A stretch of DNA of 64,000 nucleotides from Alphaproteobacteria bacterium (GCA_020632875.1 JACKET010000002.1:627633-691632), one strand, 5' to 3'. Counted from the first letter of the stretch, positions 21,101 to 31,921 are shown. Notes: generated from the letters alone by a model not told the origin. A program made the numbers and translations.

Positions 21101-22162
21101 GTGGCGCCCGATCCGATGCGCGTGAAGGCGCTGTTCCTCGAGGCCGTCGACCTGCCGGTCGACCAGGTCCCGGCGTTCCTCGTCCGCGCGTGTGGCGACG
21201 ACACGGCGCTGCACGCCGAGGTGGCCTCGCTGCTCGCGCACCACGACGACCGCGCGTTGATCGCATCGTCGACGCCCCCCGTGCGCCGGAAGGACCCGCT
21301 GGGTCTCGTGGGTGAGGTGCTCGAGGAGCGCTACCGCGTCGATCGCTGGGTCGCGGACGGCGGGTTCGGCCACGTGTACCGCGGCTTCCACCTGTTCTGG
21401 GACCTGCCCGTCGCCATCAAGGTGTTCAAGCCGCCGCACGCCGAGCAGTCCGCGGCGCTGCGTCGCGCCTTCATCCGCGAAGGGGCCATCCTGAACCGCC
21501 TGTCGCGGCAGACCCACAGCATCATCCAGTCGTACGACGTGGGCCGGTGGACGACGCGCCGCGGCGCCGACGTGCTGTACACCGTGCTGGAGTGGCTCGA
21601 CGGCGTGCCGCTGTCCCAGGCTCCCGCTCCCGAGGGCGGCTGGACGCCCGCTTCGGTGCACGCCCGCCTCGCACCCGTGGCGGAGGCGCTCGCGCGCTGC
21701 CATGCCGAGGGCGTGGCGCACCGCGACGTGAAGCCCGGCAACCTGTTCGTGCTGTCGTCCGACGGCCCCACGACGATGAAGGTGCTCGACTTCGGCATCG
21801 CGAAGGAGGCCCGCGCCAACGGGCGATTCATCACGTCGGGGCCGGGCGCCTCGTCGTTCACGGTCGACTACGCGGCGCCCGAGCAGCTCGACGGTGGGCG
21901 CACGGGCCCGTGGACCGACGTGTACGCGCTGGCCATGGTGTGCGTCGAGCTGCTGCTCGGGCGGCATCCGTTCCGCCAGGCCAGCCTGCTCGAAGCGCTG
22001 TTCGCCATCCGCGACCCGCAGCGCAGGCCCACGCCGCGCGCAGTGGGAGTCAAGGTGCCCGACGAGGTGGAGGCCGCGTTCGGGCGTGCGCTGGCGGTCG
22101 AGAGCGGCGCGCGCTTCCCCGATGCCGGGGCGTTCTGGGAAGCGCTGGGCCGGGCCTCGTAG
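21101..22162 (+). CDS. Ser/Thr protein kinase paired with the ECF sigma factor
   Basis: 353-aa Hanks-type kinase. The N-terminal ~45 residues (MRVKALFLEAVDLPVDQVPAFLVRACGDDTALHAEVASLLAHHDD) match the short helical leader usual in kinases beside TIGR02999 sigma factors. Catalytic elements are intact: VAIK near residue 106, HRDVKPGN near 207 and DFGIAK near 229. No transmembrane segment or sensor domain follows, so it is probably cytosolic. The GTG start at 21101 lies 2 nt after the sigma stop; ATG 21116 is an alternative. The likely job is to phosphorylate and control the adjacent sigma factor. A 12-nt palindrome GTAGGCGCCTAC spans its stop and that of the convergent LamG gene. Confidence 0.9.
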   Translation: MAPDPMRVKALFLEAVDLPVDQVPAFLVRACGDDTALHAEVASLLAHHDDRALIASSTPPVRRKDPLGLVGEVLEERYRVDRWVADGGFGHVYRGFHLFWDLPVAIKVFKPPHAEQSAALRRAFIREGAILNRLSRQTHSIIQSYDVGRWTTRRGADVLYTVLEWLDGVPLSQAPAPEGGWTPASVHARLAPVAEALARCHAEGVAHRDVKPGNLFVLSSDGPTTMKVLDFGIAKEARANGRFITSGPGASSFTVDYAAPEQLDGGRTGPWTDVYALAMVCVELLLGRHPFRQASLLEALFAIRDPQRRPTPRAVGVKVPDEVEAAFGRALAVESGARFPDAGAFWEALGRAS

Positions 22163-22166
22163 GCGC

Positions 22167-23366
22167 CTACAGGTCGAGGGGGCTGGCGCCGGCGTTCAGC
22201 AGCGCGATCTGCGTGGGGCTCAGCGCCGAGGCGAAGACCACGAACTCGTCGATGCGGCCCGAGAAGCTGATGGAGCCGGGCGGGTTGGTGGTGGAGCCGA
22301 TGGCCATGATGCCGTCGAAGGCCTCGAGGGCCTCGGCGCCGCCGCCGGAGGTGCGCAGCACGCCGTCGACCCAGATCTCGCGGAACCCGGTGGAGTCGCG
22401 CTGCACCACGACGTGCTGCCACTGGTTCAGCATGACCGAGCTGGCGGCGACGGTGATGCGCTGCTGGGGAACGCTGCAGCAGCCGGACTGGTCGAAGTAG
22501 ATCGTGTTGTCGCTCCACGGCACGTGCGCCTGGAACCCGCGGTTCCCGCCGCCCGCGGTGGGGGAGGAGATCCAGAACGAGCTGGTCTGCCCCGCCTGCG
22601 TCTGGAACTGCCACCACGACACCGCCATCTCCTGGTTGACGAACGCGGCGTCGAAGTGCGACCCGGCCGACGTGGAGGCGGCGGCGCCGTTGTTGATCGT
22701 GCCGAGGTCGAGCGACCGGTCTCCGGGCGCGCCGGTGAAGCCGCCGCCCGCGCCACTGAGGGCGGCCGTGCCAGCGAACGCCAGCGTCGGCGCGTTGCCG
22801 ACCTGGTCGACCAGGGTGCCGTCGAAGTCGTAGTAGGCGAGGATGGTCGGGGCGGGCACGGTGTCGTCGGTGTCGAAGTAGACGCGGAAGGCCGAGCAGG
22901 TGGTCACCGAGCCGACGATTCGCACCGTGAGGGGCGCCGGGCCGCCCGTGGCGTCGACCGACGCGGGGCAGGCGCCCCCGTTGCAGAGCTCGCTGACCGG
23001 CGTGAAGTTGGCCACGCCCGCGTATTCGATGCCGACGGGGCCGTTGCCGGCATTGCGCTGGAGCTCGACGTCGATGGTGCGGCTGTTGCCGCCCCCGCAG
23101 CCCGCCCCACATCCGGGGCAGGTGGCGTCGGCGATCTGGGTGAAGTCGCCGCTGTTGGTGGTGCGGTCGAGGTTCTGCAGCGTCGCCACCTCGCCCGTGA
23201 CCGGGTCGACGACCACGCCGAACTGCGCGCCCGAGGCGGCGAAGTCCTCGTACGTCGCCTCGGCGAGATCGGCGGGCAGATCGCCCTGCACGTCGATGGC
23301 CGGCCCGGCTTCGGGGACCGGCGTGGTGCAGGCGGTGAGGAAGAGGAGCGAAAGGGCGATACGCAT
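22167..23366 (-). CDS. LamG / concanavalin-like lipoprotein
   Basis: 399-aa lipoprotein (MRIALSLLFLTAC). The ATG at 23366 has GGAG nine bases upstream; an in-frame ATG at 23381 is less likely. The N-terminal half has a Cys-rich segment (CPGCGAGCGGG). The C-terminal ~200 residues form a LamG/laminin-G-like jelly-roll (ILAYYDFDGTLVDQVGN, ...HVVVQRDSTGFREIWVDGV..., GRIDEFVVFASALSPTQIALL), typical of carbohydrate or surface binding. It converges on the kinase gene with a 4-nt gap and is divergent from the serine hydrolase gene. Confidence 0.82.
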   Translation of the reverse strand: MRIALSLLFLTACTTPVPEAGPAIDVQGDLPADLAEATYEDFAASGAQFGVVVDPVTGEVATLQNLDRTTNSGDFTQIADATCPGCGAGCGGGNSRTIDVELQRNAGNGPVGIEYAGVANFTPVSELCNGGACPASVDATGGPAPLTVRIVGSVTTCSAFRVYFDTDDTVPAPTILAYYDFDGTLVDQVGNAPTLAFAGTAALSGAGGGFTGAPGDRSLDLGTINNGAAASTSAGSHFDAAFVNQEMAVSWWQFQTQAGQTSSFWISSPTAGGGNRGFQAHVPWSDNTIYFDQSGCCSVPQQRITVAASSVMLNQWQHVVVQRDSTGFREIWVDGVLRTSGGGAEALEAFDGIMAIGSTTNPPGSISFSGRIDEFVVFASALSPTQIALLNAGASPLDL

Positions 23367-23479
23367 GTGGCGGGTCTCCATGTGGCGACGGACGGAGGAT
23401 GGTACGGCGGCGCCACACGACCCGCAAGCGCGACCCCTGGGTGTGCGCTGCGCGCCCGGGCGCGCGTTCGTCGGATACA

Positions 23480-24574
23480 GTGCGCCGTACCGGAGGTCTG
23501 GTGCTCCTGTTGTGGTCGATCGCCTGCAGACCGGCGCCCCTGCCAGCGGACTGCGATTCGATCGCCACGCCGCTCGCGCAGCCCCCGTCGTTCTACGAGG
23601 CGAACCCGACGCTCGCCGAGATCGGCGACCTCCCGGATCTCCCGGAGGGCACGCCCGCGGCCCACGGCCTCGACCCCGCGGGCCTCGAAGCGGCAGCGGC
23701 GGAGCTCGACGCCCTGCCGTACGTCGAGAGCCTGCTCGTGCTCCGCGATGGCGTGCTGGTCTTCGAGCGGTACCTGCACGGGGCCGCGGCGACCGACAGC
23801 CACAACGTGCACTCCGCGTCGAAGAGCGTGCTCGCCATGCTGGTCGGCATCGCGATCGACGACGGGGTGCTGGCCCTCGACACGCCGGTTGCCGGGCTGC
23901 TCCCCGGAACGCTCGATCCGACGCGGGGAATCACGGTCGAGCACCTGCTCACCATGACGGCGGGTCTCGCGTGGGAGGAGGACGTCACGGAGTACGCGCT
24001 CGAGAGCGAGCCCGACTGGGTCGCCGCGATCGGCGCCCTCCCGCAGGCCACGCCGCCCGGCTCGACCTTCGCGTACAGCACGGGCCAGTCGCACCTGCTC
24101 GGCGCGGCGCTGGCCGAGGCCACGGGGGAAGACCTCTGCACCTTCGCGCACCGCCGGCTGCTCGGTCCCCTCGGTATCGACGCCGAGCGCTGGGGCCGCG
24201 ACCCCCAGGGGTTCTTCTCGGGCGGCTACAACCTCTACCTGAGCCCGCGCGAGCTGGCGCGATTCGGCCAGCTCGTGCTCGACCGGGGCGCGGCAGACGG
24301 CGTGGCGCTCGTGCCGCCGGCCTGGGTCGACGACGCGACGCGGCCGTGGGTCGAGGACGGCGGGGGCTGGTGGTACGGCTACCAGTACTGGCTGTGGCGG
24401 GGCGGGTCGCCCGACGTCGACATCGCGTGGGGCTACGGTGGCCAGCTCGTCTACACCATCCCCGCCGAGCGTCTGGTCGTGGTGATCACCACCGACACGG
24501 GCGACCACGACCCGGACTACGACGGCCTCGAGCTGGTGCGCGAGCACGTGCTCGGAAGCGTGCGCAGCCCGTGA
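23480..24574 (+). CDS. Beta-lactamase-fold serine hydrolase lipoprotein
   Basis: 364-aa class-C beta-lactamase/esterase-family protein. The catalytic SxxK is seen as SASKS (NVHSASKSVLAMLVG); the second motif is probably YST (FAYSTGQSHLLG), and the C-terminal KTG-like position reads YGGQ (WGYGGQLVYTIP). A GTG start at 23480 gives a proper lipoprotein signal (MRRTGGLVLLLWSIAC); GTG 23501, preceded by GGAGGT, is possible but leaves a very short signal. The stop overlaps the GTG of the next gene (GTGA), so hydrolase and regulator are translationally coupled. Substrate unknown: peptidoglycan peptides, esters or beta-lactams are all possible for this fold. Confidence 0.83.
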   Translation: MRRTGGLVLLLWSIACRPAPLPADCDSIATPLAQPPSFYEANPTLAEIGDLPDLPEGTPAAHGLDPAGLEAAAAELDALPYVESLLVLRDGVLVFERYLHGAAATDSHNVHSASKSVLAMLVGIAIDDGVLALDTPVAGLLPGTLDPTRGITVEHLLTMTAGLAWEEDVTEYALESEPDWVAAIGALPQATPPGSTFAYSTGQSHLLGAALAEATGEDLCTFAHRRLLGPLGIDAERWGRDPQGFFSGGYNLYLSPRELARFGQLVLDRGAADGVALVPPAWVDDATRPWVEDGGGWWYGYQYWLWRGGSPDVDIAWGYGGQLVYTIPAERLVVVITTDTGDHDPDYDGLELVREHVLGSVRSP

Positions 24575-27462
24575 CCCTCGCCGTCGGCGACGAGGTGGCC
24601 CGCGCGCGTTTCGGCGACGGGCTCGCCGGACGGGAGCTGCGCCCGATGAGCGACGTGGGCTCCGCGGACGCCGCGGTCCTCGCGGGTCCCGATGCGTGGA
24701 GCACGCTGCGCGCCCTGCGGGACGGGGGATTCCAGGGTGGCTGCGTCGTCGCGACCGACGGGCCGCCGCCCGCGGACCGTCCGGCGCTGGAGCCCGTCGT
24801 GCTCCTGCGCAGCGGCCAGCTCCCGGAGCGTGCGCTCGACCGGATGGAGTCCGAGCGGCCCACGGGGGTCCTCGAGCTCGAGGGCGGCTCGCTCGACCTC
24901 GATCGCGCGGTGTTCGACCGGACCGACGGCGTCAGCGTGAAGCTCTCCGGCCAGGAGTGGCTGCTGCTCACGTACCTGGCGGCGCGGTCCGCGCGGGTCA
25001 TCGAGCGCGAGGAGCTGCAGCTCCAGGTCTGGGACCACCGGCGGCCCGTGCCGTCGAGGGCCGTCGACATGGCGGTGTCGCGCCTCCGGAAGAAGATCGA
25101 GCCCGATCCGGCGAATCCCGTGTGCCTCGTCACGATTCGCAACGCCGGCTACCGGCTCGCCGTCCCCGAGCGCACCGAGACGCCCGCCGGCTTCGTCGGA
25201 CGCGTGCAGGAGCTCGGCGCCATCGCGCGGGCCCTGCTCGACGGGGTCGTGGCGGTCGTCGGGCCGCCGGGGGTGGGGAAGAGCCGCTCGGCGTCCGTCG
25301 CGGCCGCGCGCTGCGGGAACGTCGTGCGGGTGGAGCTCGCCGGGGTCGATCGCCCGGAGCGGGCCGCCACGGCGCTCTCGGTGGCCCTGGGCCTCCCCGT
25401 GTGCCCGGCGCAGGACCCGCTCGGCGCGCTCGGCGGCGCGCTCGAGGCCCTCCCACCGCGCGCGGTCGTGCTCTGGGACCACGCCGACGACGTGCCGCAG
25501 CTCGTGGGGTTGCTCGAGTCGCTCGGCCGGCCGCGCCAGGTGGTCACGCTGCGCCGGGCGCCCGCCGAAGCGCCCCGGGTCGTCGCGCTCGGGCCGCTGG
25601 CACCGGCGGAGTCGCGCGGCCTGCTCGCCCTACTCGCGGGCGACGAGCCCGGTCTCGACGCGCTCGTGCCCCTGCTCGACGGGCTCCCGCTCGCCATCGA
25701 GCTCGCCGCGGCGCGGGTCCCACGGGTCGGAGCGCCGGCCCTCGCGGCGCTCGTGGCTGCGCCGGGCGGCGCGCTGGCCGGGCTCGGTCCCGCGCTGTCG
25801 GGCGCCATCGCGACGAGCTGGGCGCGGCTGACGGACGAGGCGCGCGACGCCCTCACGCGGCTCGCGCGGTTCCGCGCGGCCTTCCCGCTCGACGACGGCC
25901 TCGAGGTCTCGGGGGCCTCGGCCGAGACGTGGATGGCGCTCGTCGACGACCACCTCGTCGTGCGCGACGGCGACCGCTTCCGCGTGCTCCACGCCGTCGC
26001 TGCGTACGCGATGCACCACGGCGCGGCGCCCGACGCCGACGCGCGATTCGTGGCCTGCATCGCCGGCCGGGTGCGCGGTGGGCTGCGCGGGCTCGAAGGC
26101 GCACGTGCCGCCGAGGCGTTCGCCGCGCTCGCGTCCCGCCTGACCGACCTCTGGACCGCGTGGGACCTCGCCCGGGCCAGCCGCGACGCGCAGGCCGTGG
26201 GCGAGCTGTGTCACGCGCTCGTCCGAATCCTCGGCGTCCGCGGCGGCACGGAGGGCGAGCGTCTCGCCGTGGTCGAAGCGGCGCTGCCCGTCGTCGCCGG
26301 CACCCCGGCCGAGGCGCACGTCCGCCTCCTGCGCGCCGAGGTCTGGTCGCGGCCGCGCATCCGCGAAGCCCTGGCCGAGTACGAGTGGGTCGCCGCGAAC
26401 GCCGACGGCGATCTGGCCGCGCGGGCGGGGCTGTTCGCCGCGCGGCTCTTCAACTGGACCGACGGGACGACCGCCGCGCTGGAGCGCCTCGCGCGGGTCC
26501 CGCTCGAGCCCGCCTCCGCGACGACCCGCCTCCGCCACCGGGTCCAGTACCTCACCTACGCCGACCTCGGCGGGGTGGTCTCCCCGGAGGAGTCCACACC
26601 CGAGCTCGTCTCCATCGCCGAGGAGCTGTTCGCGATGGATGCCGTGGCCGAGGCCGTGTACGCGGGCATCTTCGCGGGCGATCGGCTCCGGGTGATGCAG
26701 CCCGACCGCGCGGGTCCGTTCCTCGAGCGCCTCCTCGGCTGGTGCGACCTCCTCGAGAGCCCGCAGGGGCGCATCGACGTGCGCATCACCTACGCGGGCG
26801 TGCTGGGCGACCGCGGCGAGGGCGCGCGCGCCTTCGCACTGCTGGCGGAGGCGGAGACGCTCGTGCGGCTGTTCCAGCCGATGCGCGCCTTCCAGATCCG
26901 CGACAAGCAGGGTGCCGTCCACAGCAACCTCGGTCGCAACGACCTCGCGCGCGCCGCATTCCTCGAGGTGCTCGCCTGGGGCCGCCGGCAGGGGAGCGCG
27001 CCGACACAACACGCGATGCTCGAGCTCGTGTCGGTCGAGGTGGAGGACGGGCGGCCCGACGAGGCGCTCGCCTACGCGCTGGACGTCGTGGAGTCGGCGC
27101 ACGCGGTGGGGGCGACCCACACGGAGAACCAGGCGCGGCTGTGCGCGGCCCTCGCGTGCTTCGCCGCGGGCCGCCTCGGCGAGTGCCGGGCGTGGCTCGT
27201 ACGGGTCGACGATGCGGCGCTGTCGCGGGTCTCGAGGCTGCAGCGGCTGGCGCTCGCGGGCGACGTGGCGGGCTTCGCGGCGCTCGCGCGGCGCGAGGAG
27301 GGGCGACGGGCGACCGTCCTGGACGCGCTGGTGGCGGCCGTCGAGCGCGGAGACCCCGCGCCGGTCGCCCGCTGGCTCGATGGCCCGGATGCCACCCGGT
27401 TCGGGGTCGAGGTGCGGCTGCTGCACCGCATCTGGCTGGGGCACCTGAGTAACGCCGCGTAA
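24571..27462 (+). CDS. Winged-helix / STAND-like P-loop regulator (paralogue 1)
   Basis: 963-aa protein. Residues 1-95 resemble a degenerate receiver or sensor domain. Residues ~101-198 are an OmpR-type winged helix ([11 protein letters not shown]..., [24 protein letters not shown]). Residues ~205-480 are a STAND/NB-ARC-like ATPase with P-loop GPPGVGKS at 231-238 and [13 protein letters not shown]. The remainder is helical, TPR-like. It is a likely ligand- or stress-triggered transcription factor. The GTG at 24571 overlaps the hydrolase stop. Its own TAA lies inside the GTAAC-N5-GTAAC site in front of the next gene. Its DNA-reading segment is nearly identical to that of the regulator at 35095-38109. 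Confidence 0.87.
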   Translation: MTLAVGDEVARARFGDGLAGRELRPMSDVGSADAAVLAGPDAWSTLRALRDGGFQGGCVVATDGPPPADRPALEPVVLLRSGQLPERALDRMESERPTGVLELEGGSLDLDRAVFDRTDGVSVKLSGQEWLLLTYLAARSARVIEREELQLQVWDHRRPVPSRAVDMAVSRLRKKIEPDPANPVCLVTIRNAGYRLAVPERTETPAGFVGRVQELGAIARALLDGVVAVVGPPGVGKSRSASVAAARCGNVVRVELAGVDRPERAATALSVALGLPVCPAQDPLGALGGALEALPPRAVVLWDHADDVPQLVGLLESLGRPRQVVTLRRAPAEAPRVVALGPLAPAESRGLLALLAGDEPGLDALVPLLDGLPLAIELAAARVPRVGAPALAALVAAPGGALAGLGPALSGAIATSWARLTDEARDALTRLARFRAAFPLDDGLEVSGASAETWMALVDDHLVVRDGDRFRVLHAVAAYAMHHGAAPDADARFVACIAGRVRGGLRGLEGARAAEAFAALASRLTDLWTAWDLARASRDAQAVGELCHALVRILGVRGGTEGERLAVVEAALPVVAGTPAEAHVRLLRAEVWSRPRIREALAEYEWVAANADGDLAARAGLFAARLFNWTDGTTAALERLARVPLEPASATTRLRHRVQYLTYADLGGVVSPEESTPELVSIAEELFAMDAVAEAVYAGIFAGDRLRVMQPDRAGPFLERLLGWCDLLESPQGRIDVRITYAGVLGDRGEGARAFALLAEAETLVRLFQPMRAFQIRDKQGAVHSNLGRNDLARAAFLEVLAWGRRQGSAPTQHAMLELVSVEVEDGRPDEALAYALDVVESAHAVGATHTENQARLCAALACFAAGRLGECRAWLVRVDDAALSRVSRLQRLALAGDVAGFAALARREEGRRATVLDALVAAVERGDPAPVARWLDGPDATRFGVEVRLLHRIWLGHLSNAA

Positions 27463-27463
27463 C
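27449..27463 (+). promoter_or_regulatory. Direct-repeat operator candidate GTAAC-N5-GTAAC
   Basis: GTAACGCCGCGTAAC, a pentamer direct repeat with a 10-nt period, ends 58 nt before the ATG of the Asp-linker lipoprotein and overlaps the stop of the preceding regulator gene. The same arrangement recurs at 33180-33194, 51 nt before the other Asp-linker lipoprotein. Helically phased direct repeats are the normal target form of OmpR-type winged helices. Function is inferred. Confidence 0.55.
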
Positions 27464-27521
27464 AACGACTCGCGGCGCGGGGCCCGCCGGCCCAGGGAGC
27501 TTGCATCGACCTGGAGCTCCG

Positions 27522-29465
27522 ATGCGTCTCTCGTTCCTCCTCCCCCTCGTCCTGCTCGCGTGCAAGGGCGACGATCCCGACCCGGTGGAGACGGACACGG
27601 ACACCGACACCGACACCGACGCCGACGCCGACTCGGACTCGGACACCGACAGCGATGCCGATACGGACGCGGACACCGACGCGGACGCGGACACCGACTC
27701 CGACACCGATGCGGACGCGGACACGGACTCCGACACGGATTCGGACACCGACACCGACGCGGACGCGGACTCCGACACGGATTCGGACACGGACAGCGAC
27801 TCGGACACGGACACGGGCACGACCGACACCGGGGTCCACACGGGGGACACGGGCGCGGTGGACCTCGACCAGGACGGGTACACGGCCGACGTGGACTGCG
27901 ACGACGGCAATGCGCTCGTGAATCCCGGTGCGGATGAGCGATGCAACACCATCGACGACGACTGTGACGGCACGACGGACGAGGACGACGCGGTGGACGC
28001 GGTCGGCTGGCTGGTCGACGCGGACGACGACGGGTTCGGCGCGGGCACGCCGGTCGTGTCCTGCGCGGCGCCCTCCGGCACCGTCGCCACGGGCGGGGAC
28101 TGCGACGACAACGCGCCCGCCGTCAATCCCGCCGCAGCGGAGGTCGCGTGCGACACGGTCGACGAGGACTGCGACGGCGTGCTGGGGGGCGACCGCTTCG
28201 TCCCCGGAGACCACGCGACCATCCAGGATGCCGTCGCGGCCGCGGCGGACGGCGAGATCGTGTGCATCGGCGACGGCGACTGGCCCGAGCTCGTCTCGGT
28301 CGGTGGCAAGGACCTGACGCTACGCGGAAGCGGGGCGACCCGGATGCTGACGGGCAACGGGAACCGCATCTACGCCGCGGCCACCGGCAACCAGCGGCTC
28401 GAGAACGTCATCCTCGACGGCACCGGCAACGTGCCGCTCGTGCAGGTGTCGCCGGGCGCGGGGCTGGTCATGACCGACATCACCGTGCAGAACCTCGGTT
28501 GTGGCGGGTTCTGCAGCGGGCTCGTCTCGTATCAGTACGCCGGCTCGAGCCTCGTCGCCGAGCGTCTGACGGTGGTTCCGGGGACCTACGCGAGCACGGG
28601 GGCGTTCGTGGAGGGCCTCTTCTTCGCCGAGGGCAACAGCTCGCTCACGCTGCGCGAGTCGAGCCTCGTGGGCTCGTCGTACAGCTTCGACGCGGGTGGC
28701 GACTTCGTGGTGCGCGTGAGCCCGACCGTCGCGGTGACCCTCGAGGACGTGGTGATCACCGACAACACGCTCGCCGTCACCTCCGGATCGATGGCGTTCC
28801 TCCAGATCCCGAACGGCATGCTCACGGACGTCGAGATCGCGCGGAACACCGTCACCGCGCCGGCGGCGGCGTACCTGATGCAGGCGTACCTCTCGCTCGA
28901 CGCGACGCGGCTGCGCATCAGCGAGAACGAGGTGAGCTCCCCGGGCGAAGCGGGGCTCGTGGTCATCGCGGGCCCGGCCACCATGCGCAACGCGGTGATC
29001 GACCGCAACCTGCTCGGCGGGGGCGGCACCGAGCTCGGCACCATCTTCCTGCGGCCGACGGGCAAGGGGAGCTCGGGCACGCTGCTGCTCGAGAACGGCG
29101 ACATCGTCGACAACACGGCATCCCCCGCGGGAGCCCTGAACATCGGGTCGGGCGGCTCGGCCACGCTCGTCAGCACGGGACTGGTGGGCGGATCGGCGCC
29201 CGCGGTGCACGCGTCCGGCACCTTCGCGGCGTCGGCCTCCAACGCCTTCGACCTCGCGTCGGTGGTCGAAGACGGCGGTGGGACGCCCATCCCGTGGACC
29301 GGCCTCACCCTCGATCCGCGCTACCAGGATCGGGCGAATGGGGACTTCCGGCTGACGCCCTCCAGCCCGCTGATCGACGCGGGGGCCACGGGGGTGCTCG
29401 ACGGCGATGGCAGCCCCGCGGATATCGGCGCCAACGGCGGCCCGGGCGGCGACTGGCTCGACTGA
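27522..29465 (+). CDS. Asp-linker MopE/beta-helix lipoprotein A
   Basis: 647-aa lipoprotein ([14 protein letters not shown]). Directly after the lipobox Cys comes an ~80-residue Asp-Thr/Ala/Ser linker (28-105), then MopE-type metal-binding motifs ([26 protein letters not shown], second copy [28 protein letters not shown]11617-like), then a parallel beta-helix (~225-600, '[21 protein letters not shown]' opening) and a closing '[31 protein letters not shown]' signature. ATG 27522 has GGAG five bases upstream. It is probably displayed at the surface on an extended acidic stalk. It lies 59 nt downstream of regulator 1 with the GTAAC site between; lipoprotein B is the same architecture. Confidence 0.87.
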   Translation: MRLSFLLPLVLLACKGDDPDPVETDTDTDTDTDADADSDSDTDSDADTDADTDADADTDSDTDADADTDSDTDSDTDTDADADSDTDSDTDSDSDTDTGTTDTGVHTGDTGAVDLDQDGYTADVDCDDGNALVNPGADERCNTIDDDCDGTTDEDDAVDAVGWLVDADDDGFGAGTPVVSCAAPSGTVATGGDCDDNAPAVNPAAAEVACDTVDEDCDGVLGGDRFVPGDHATIQDAVAAAADGEIVCIGDGDWPELVSVGGKDLTLRGSGATRMLTGNGNRIYAAATGNQRLENVILDGTGNVPLVQVSPGAGLVMTDITVQNLGCGGFCSGLVSYQYAGSSLVAERLTVVPGTYASTGAFVEGLFFAEGNSSLTLRESSLVGSSYSFDAGGDFVVRVSPTVAVTLEDVVITDNTLAVTSGSMAFLQIPNGMLTDVEIARNTVTAPAAAYLMQAYLSLDATRLRISENEVSSPGEAGLVVIAGPATMRNAVIDRNLLGGGGTELGTIFLRPTGKGSSGTLLLENGDIVDNTASPAGALNIGSGGSATLVSTGLVGGSAPAVHASGTFAASASNAFDLASVVEDGGGTPIPWTGLTLDPRYQDRANGDFRLTPSSPLIDAGATGVLDGDGSPADIGANGGPGGDWLD

Positions 29466-29467
29466 CC

Positions 29468-31453
29468 TCAGCGTCTCCGCGCCACGGCACCGAGCCAGGT
29501 GGGGCGGCGAGGCGTGGCGGCACACGCGCAGCCGGCCTCCTCGGGGGTCTCGGTGTCCGTCTCCGCGTCGGAGTCGGCATCGGTATCGGCATCGGAATCC
29601 GAATCGGCGTCGGAGTCGGAATCCGAATCGGCGTCGGAGTCGGCGTCCGAATCGGCGTCGGAGTCGGCGTCTGTGTCCGAATCGGAGTCCGCGTCGGCGT
29701 CTGTGTCCGAATCGGAGTCGGCGTCGGAGTCGGCGTCGGCGTCCGTGTCGGAGTCGGCGTCTGTGTCTGTGTCCGAATCGGTGTCGGAATCCGCATCGGT
29801 GTCCGAGTCGGAGTCGGTGTCCGCGTCCGAATCGGCGTCGGTGTCGGCATCCGTGTCCGCATCGGTGTCTGCGTCGGAGTCGGTGTCCGCATCCGGTTCG
29901 GCGTCCCCGGTGTCCGCGACCCCCGTGTCGGCAGTGGCGCCCGTGGTGTCGGGGAACCCGGTGTCCCCGGCCGGATTCGCGGTGTCGGCGGTCTCGACGG
30001 GTTCGGGCGGACAGTCGGCCGTCGTCGGGTCGTCGGGGGCACAGTCCCACATCGCCACGACCCCGTCTCCGTCGGTGTCGGTCCACAGCTCTGGAGGCGC
30101 CCCCGGACCGCCGGTGGCGCCGTGATCCGCGGGGGAGCCGTCGAGGTCGACGCCGGGTGCTCCATCGAGCCACGGCGCCTCGAAGGGCGGGATCGGCGGA
30201 CCACAATCCGGTGACGCCTGCGCGGGCGGGGACGGCATGAGGAGGAAGTCGTCCGCGGTGAGCTGGGACCCGATTCCCGAGTAGTCGGACATCTCGTTGA
30301 AGTCGTGGTCGACGAGCAACGCCCGGTCGAGCCGGATCGCCCCGTACGCGATGTAGAGCATGCCCGCTTCGATGCCCGCCGTGTTCCCCATGAACGTCGA
30401 GTCGTCGAGCGAAGCGGTCGTCGTCGTGGCGAGGTGGATGGCGCCGCCGTACTCGCTCGCGTCGTTGGCGACCATCCACACGTTCGAGCCCGCCAGCACG
30501 GCACCGTTGCCCAGCGAGAGCGCTCCGCCGCTCCGGCTCGCGGTGTTCTCGCAGAACCCGCTGCGGTGGATCTCGAGACCCCCCGTCTGGTGGATCGCCG
30601 CGCCGGTTCGCCCCACGTTGCGCTGGAAGCGCACTCCGTCGACCAGCGCGCTGCCTCCGAGCTCGATGGCGCCGAAGTGCGTGGCGACGTTGTCGCGGAC
30701 GAGGCCCCCCCGGATCTCGGCTCGGCCCGTCGACATCACCCGCATCGCGGCGCCCATGTACGCCGTGTTCTCCGCGAATTCGACATCGTCGAACGTGGCC
30801 AGGGCGGACAGGCCGATCCGCACGGCGCCACTGTCTCCCGGCGCGTTGGAGTTCCGCAGGAACGACCCGCCGACGAACGACGCATCGGTCGCGTAGCTCA
30901 GGTCGACCGCGCCGCCGCCCGCCGTGGACGAGTCGGTCGTGTTGCCGTCGAACGTGCAGTCGATGCAGACGAACCCTGGCGTGCGGATCGCGACCGCTCC
31001 GCCCGCGATCGCGGTGTTGGACACGAATCGGGTCCGCTCTGCCATGACCGGCGCGAAAGCGGCGATTGCCCCGCCGAACCCTGAAGTCCCGGAGAGCTGT
31101 GACCCGCCCTCGAGGGTCACGTCGTGGAGGTCCACCTCGCCGAACGCCAGGATGTGCCGGCCGGGCGCCGCCGGCTCGACGGCCAGGCCCGACAGCGAGA
31201 GCGAGCCTCCGTCGACCCAGAAGACGGTCGACTCCATCCCGGGTGTGCCGAGGAGGAGTGTCGCTTCCGCGCCTGCGCCCACGATCTCGAAGGCCTCCGA
31301 GACCACGACGCCGTCGAACGGGAACACGCCGGGTCCGAGCACGATCCGGTCGCCGGACGCAGCCATCGCGAGGGCCGCGTCGAGGTCGACGGCATCGACC
31401 GGAACATGGATGTCGGCGGCGTTCGACGGGAACGCGAGCAGCCAGGCGAGCAC
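29468..31453 (-). CDS. Beta-helix protein with C-terminal Asp linker and CxC...RRR tail
   Basis: 661-aa exported protein. The GTG at 31453 has AGGAGG four bases upstream; ATG 31477 is an alternative. The signal peptide ([15 protein letters not shown]) lacks a lipobox Cys. Residues ~20-420 are a parallel beta-helix with repeating 'N-T-A...GGA' turns. These are followed by a '[15 protein letters not shown]' segment and a ~110-residue (D-A/S/T)n linker. The protein ends GCAC...[13 protein letters not shown], matching the tail of the protein at 55982-57169. This resembles MYXO-CTERM (Cys then Arg cluster), but the hydrophobic helix is nearly absent. It is convergent with lipoprotein A, 2 nt apart. 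Confidence 0.85.
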   Translation of the reverse strand: MLAWLLAFPSNAADIHVPVDAVDLDAALAMAASGDRIVLGPGVFPFDGVVVSEAFEIVGAGAEATLLLGTPGMESTVFWVDGGSLSLSGLAVEPAAPGRHILAFGEVDLHDVTLEGGSQLSGTSGFGGAIAAFAPVMAERTRFVSNTAIAGGAVAIRTPGFVCIDCTFDGNTTDSSTAGGGAVDLSYATDASFVGGSFLRNSNAPGDSGAVRIGLSALATFDDVEFAENTAYMGAAMRVMSTGRAEIRGGLVRDNVATHFGAIELGGSALVDGVRFQRNVGRTGAAIHQTGGLEIHRSGFCENTASRSGGALSLGNGAVLAGSNVWMVANDASEYGGAIHLATTTTASLDDSTFMGNTAGIEAGMLYIAYGAIRLDRALLVDHDFNEMSDYSGIGSQLTADDFLLMPSPPAQASPDCGPPIPPFEAPWLDGAPGVDLDGSPADHGATGGPGAPPELWTDTDGDGVVAMWDCAPDDPTTADCPPEPVETADTANPAGDTGFPDTTGATADTGVADTGDAEPDADTDSDADTDADTDADTDADSDADTDSDSDTDADSDTDSDTDTDADSDTDADADSDADSDSDTDADADSDSDTDADSDADSDADSDADSDSDSDADSDSDADTDADSDAETDTETPEEAGCACAATPRRPTWLGAVARRR

Positions 31454-31541
31454 GATGCCTCCTCGATCCGCGAGCATACACCGACGATTGCGCGGCCCGG
31501 GGCGACGTGCGACGCTCGGTGCGCCTCAGCGGAGGAACCTC

Positions 31542-31882
31542 TTGCTCATCCCCGCCCTCCTCGCGCTCGCCGGCTGCGTGCCCGTCTCCGAGTGCGGGTA
31601 CTAACAGACGATCGAGGGGCGCGTCGTACAGGGGCCGCGCGCGCGCGGGAACACCGCACCGTTCCCGCGGAGGGCCGTCACCGACCCCCAGGAGCGGAGG
31701 GCCGGATGCGGCAACCTCTGCGGCGCCCGGCTCCCGCCCGAGGCCTTCGGGCTCCCGAACGGCCGCGACCCGCGCATGCCGAGGCCGCGGCCTGCATCGA
31801 GGACTGTGTCGCCGGTGCGGAGCTCTTCCGGGTCTGCGAGCAGGTCGGCACCGACTGGCCGAGCTTCGGCATCCCGTATTGA
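31542..31882 (+). pseudogene. Decayed small Cys-rich lipoprotein gene
   Basis: A TTG at 31542 with GGAGG six bases upstream begins a lipobox peptide (MLIPALLALAGCVPVSECGY) that stops at TAA 31602-31604. Good codon use continues in the same frame to about 31779 (QTIEGRVVQG..., AGCGNLCGARLPPEAFGLPNGRDP) and then shifts frame into AEAAACIEDCVAGAELFRVCEQVGTDWPSFGIPY, ending at TGA 31880-31882. One stop and one frameshift separate this from a ~112-aa lipoprotein. Alternatives are sequencing errors or a genuine 20-aa lipopeptide followed by unrelated sequence. Confidence 0.5.
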
Positions 31883-31921
31883 CCCGTCGAATAGCCGCGT
31901 GATTCGGGCGTAGGGGGCGCC

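Noticed and set aside
22900..24570. Upstream extension of the regulator-1 frame to 1520 aa
   Set aside because: It overlaps the serine hydrolase gene in another frame and has poor codon use; the GTG at 24571 overlapping the hydrolase stop is the better start.
29499..30125. Ser/Val/Ala/Glu-repeat protein on the plus strand
   Set aside because: It is the antisense reading of the Asp-linker of the minus-strand beta-helix gene.
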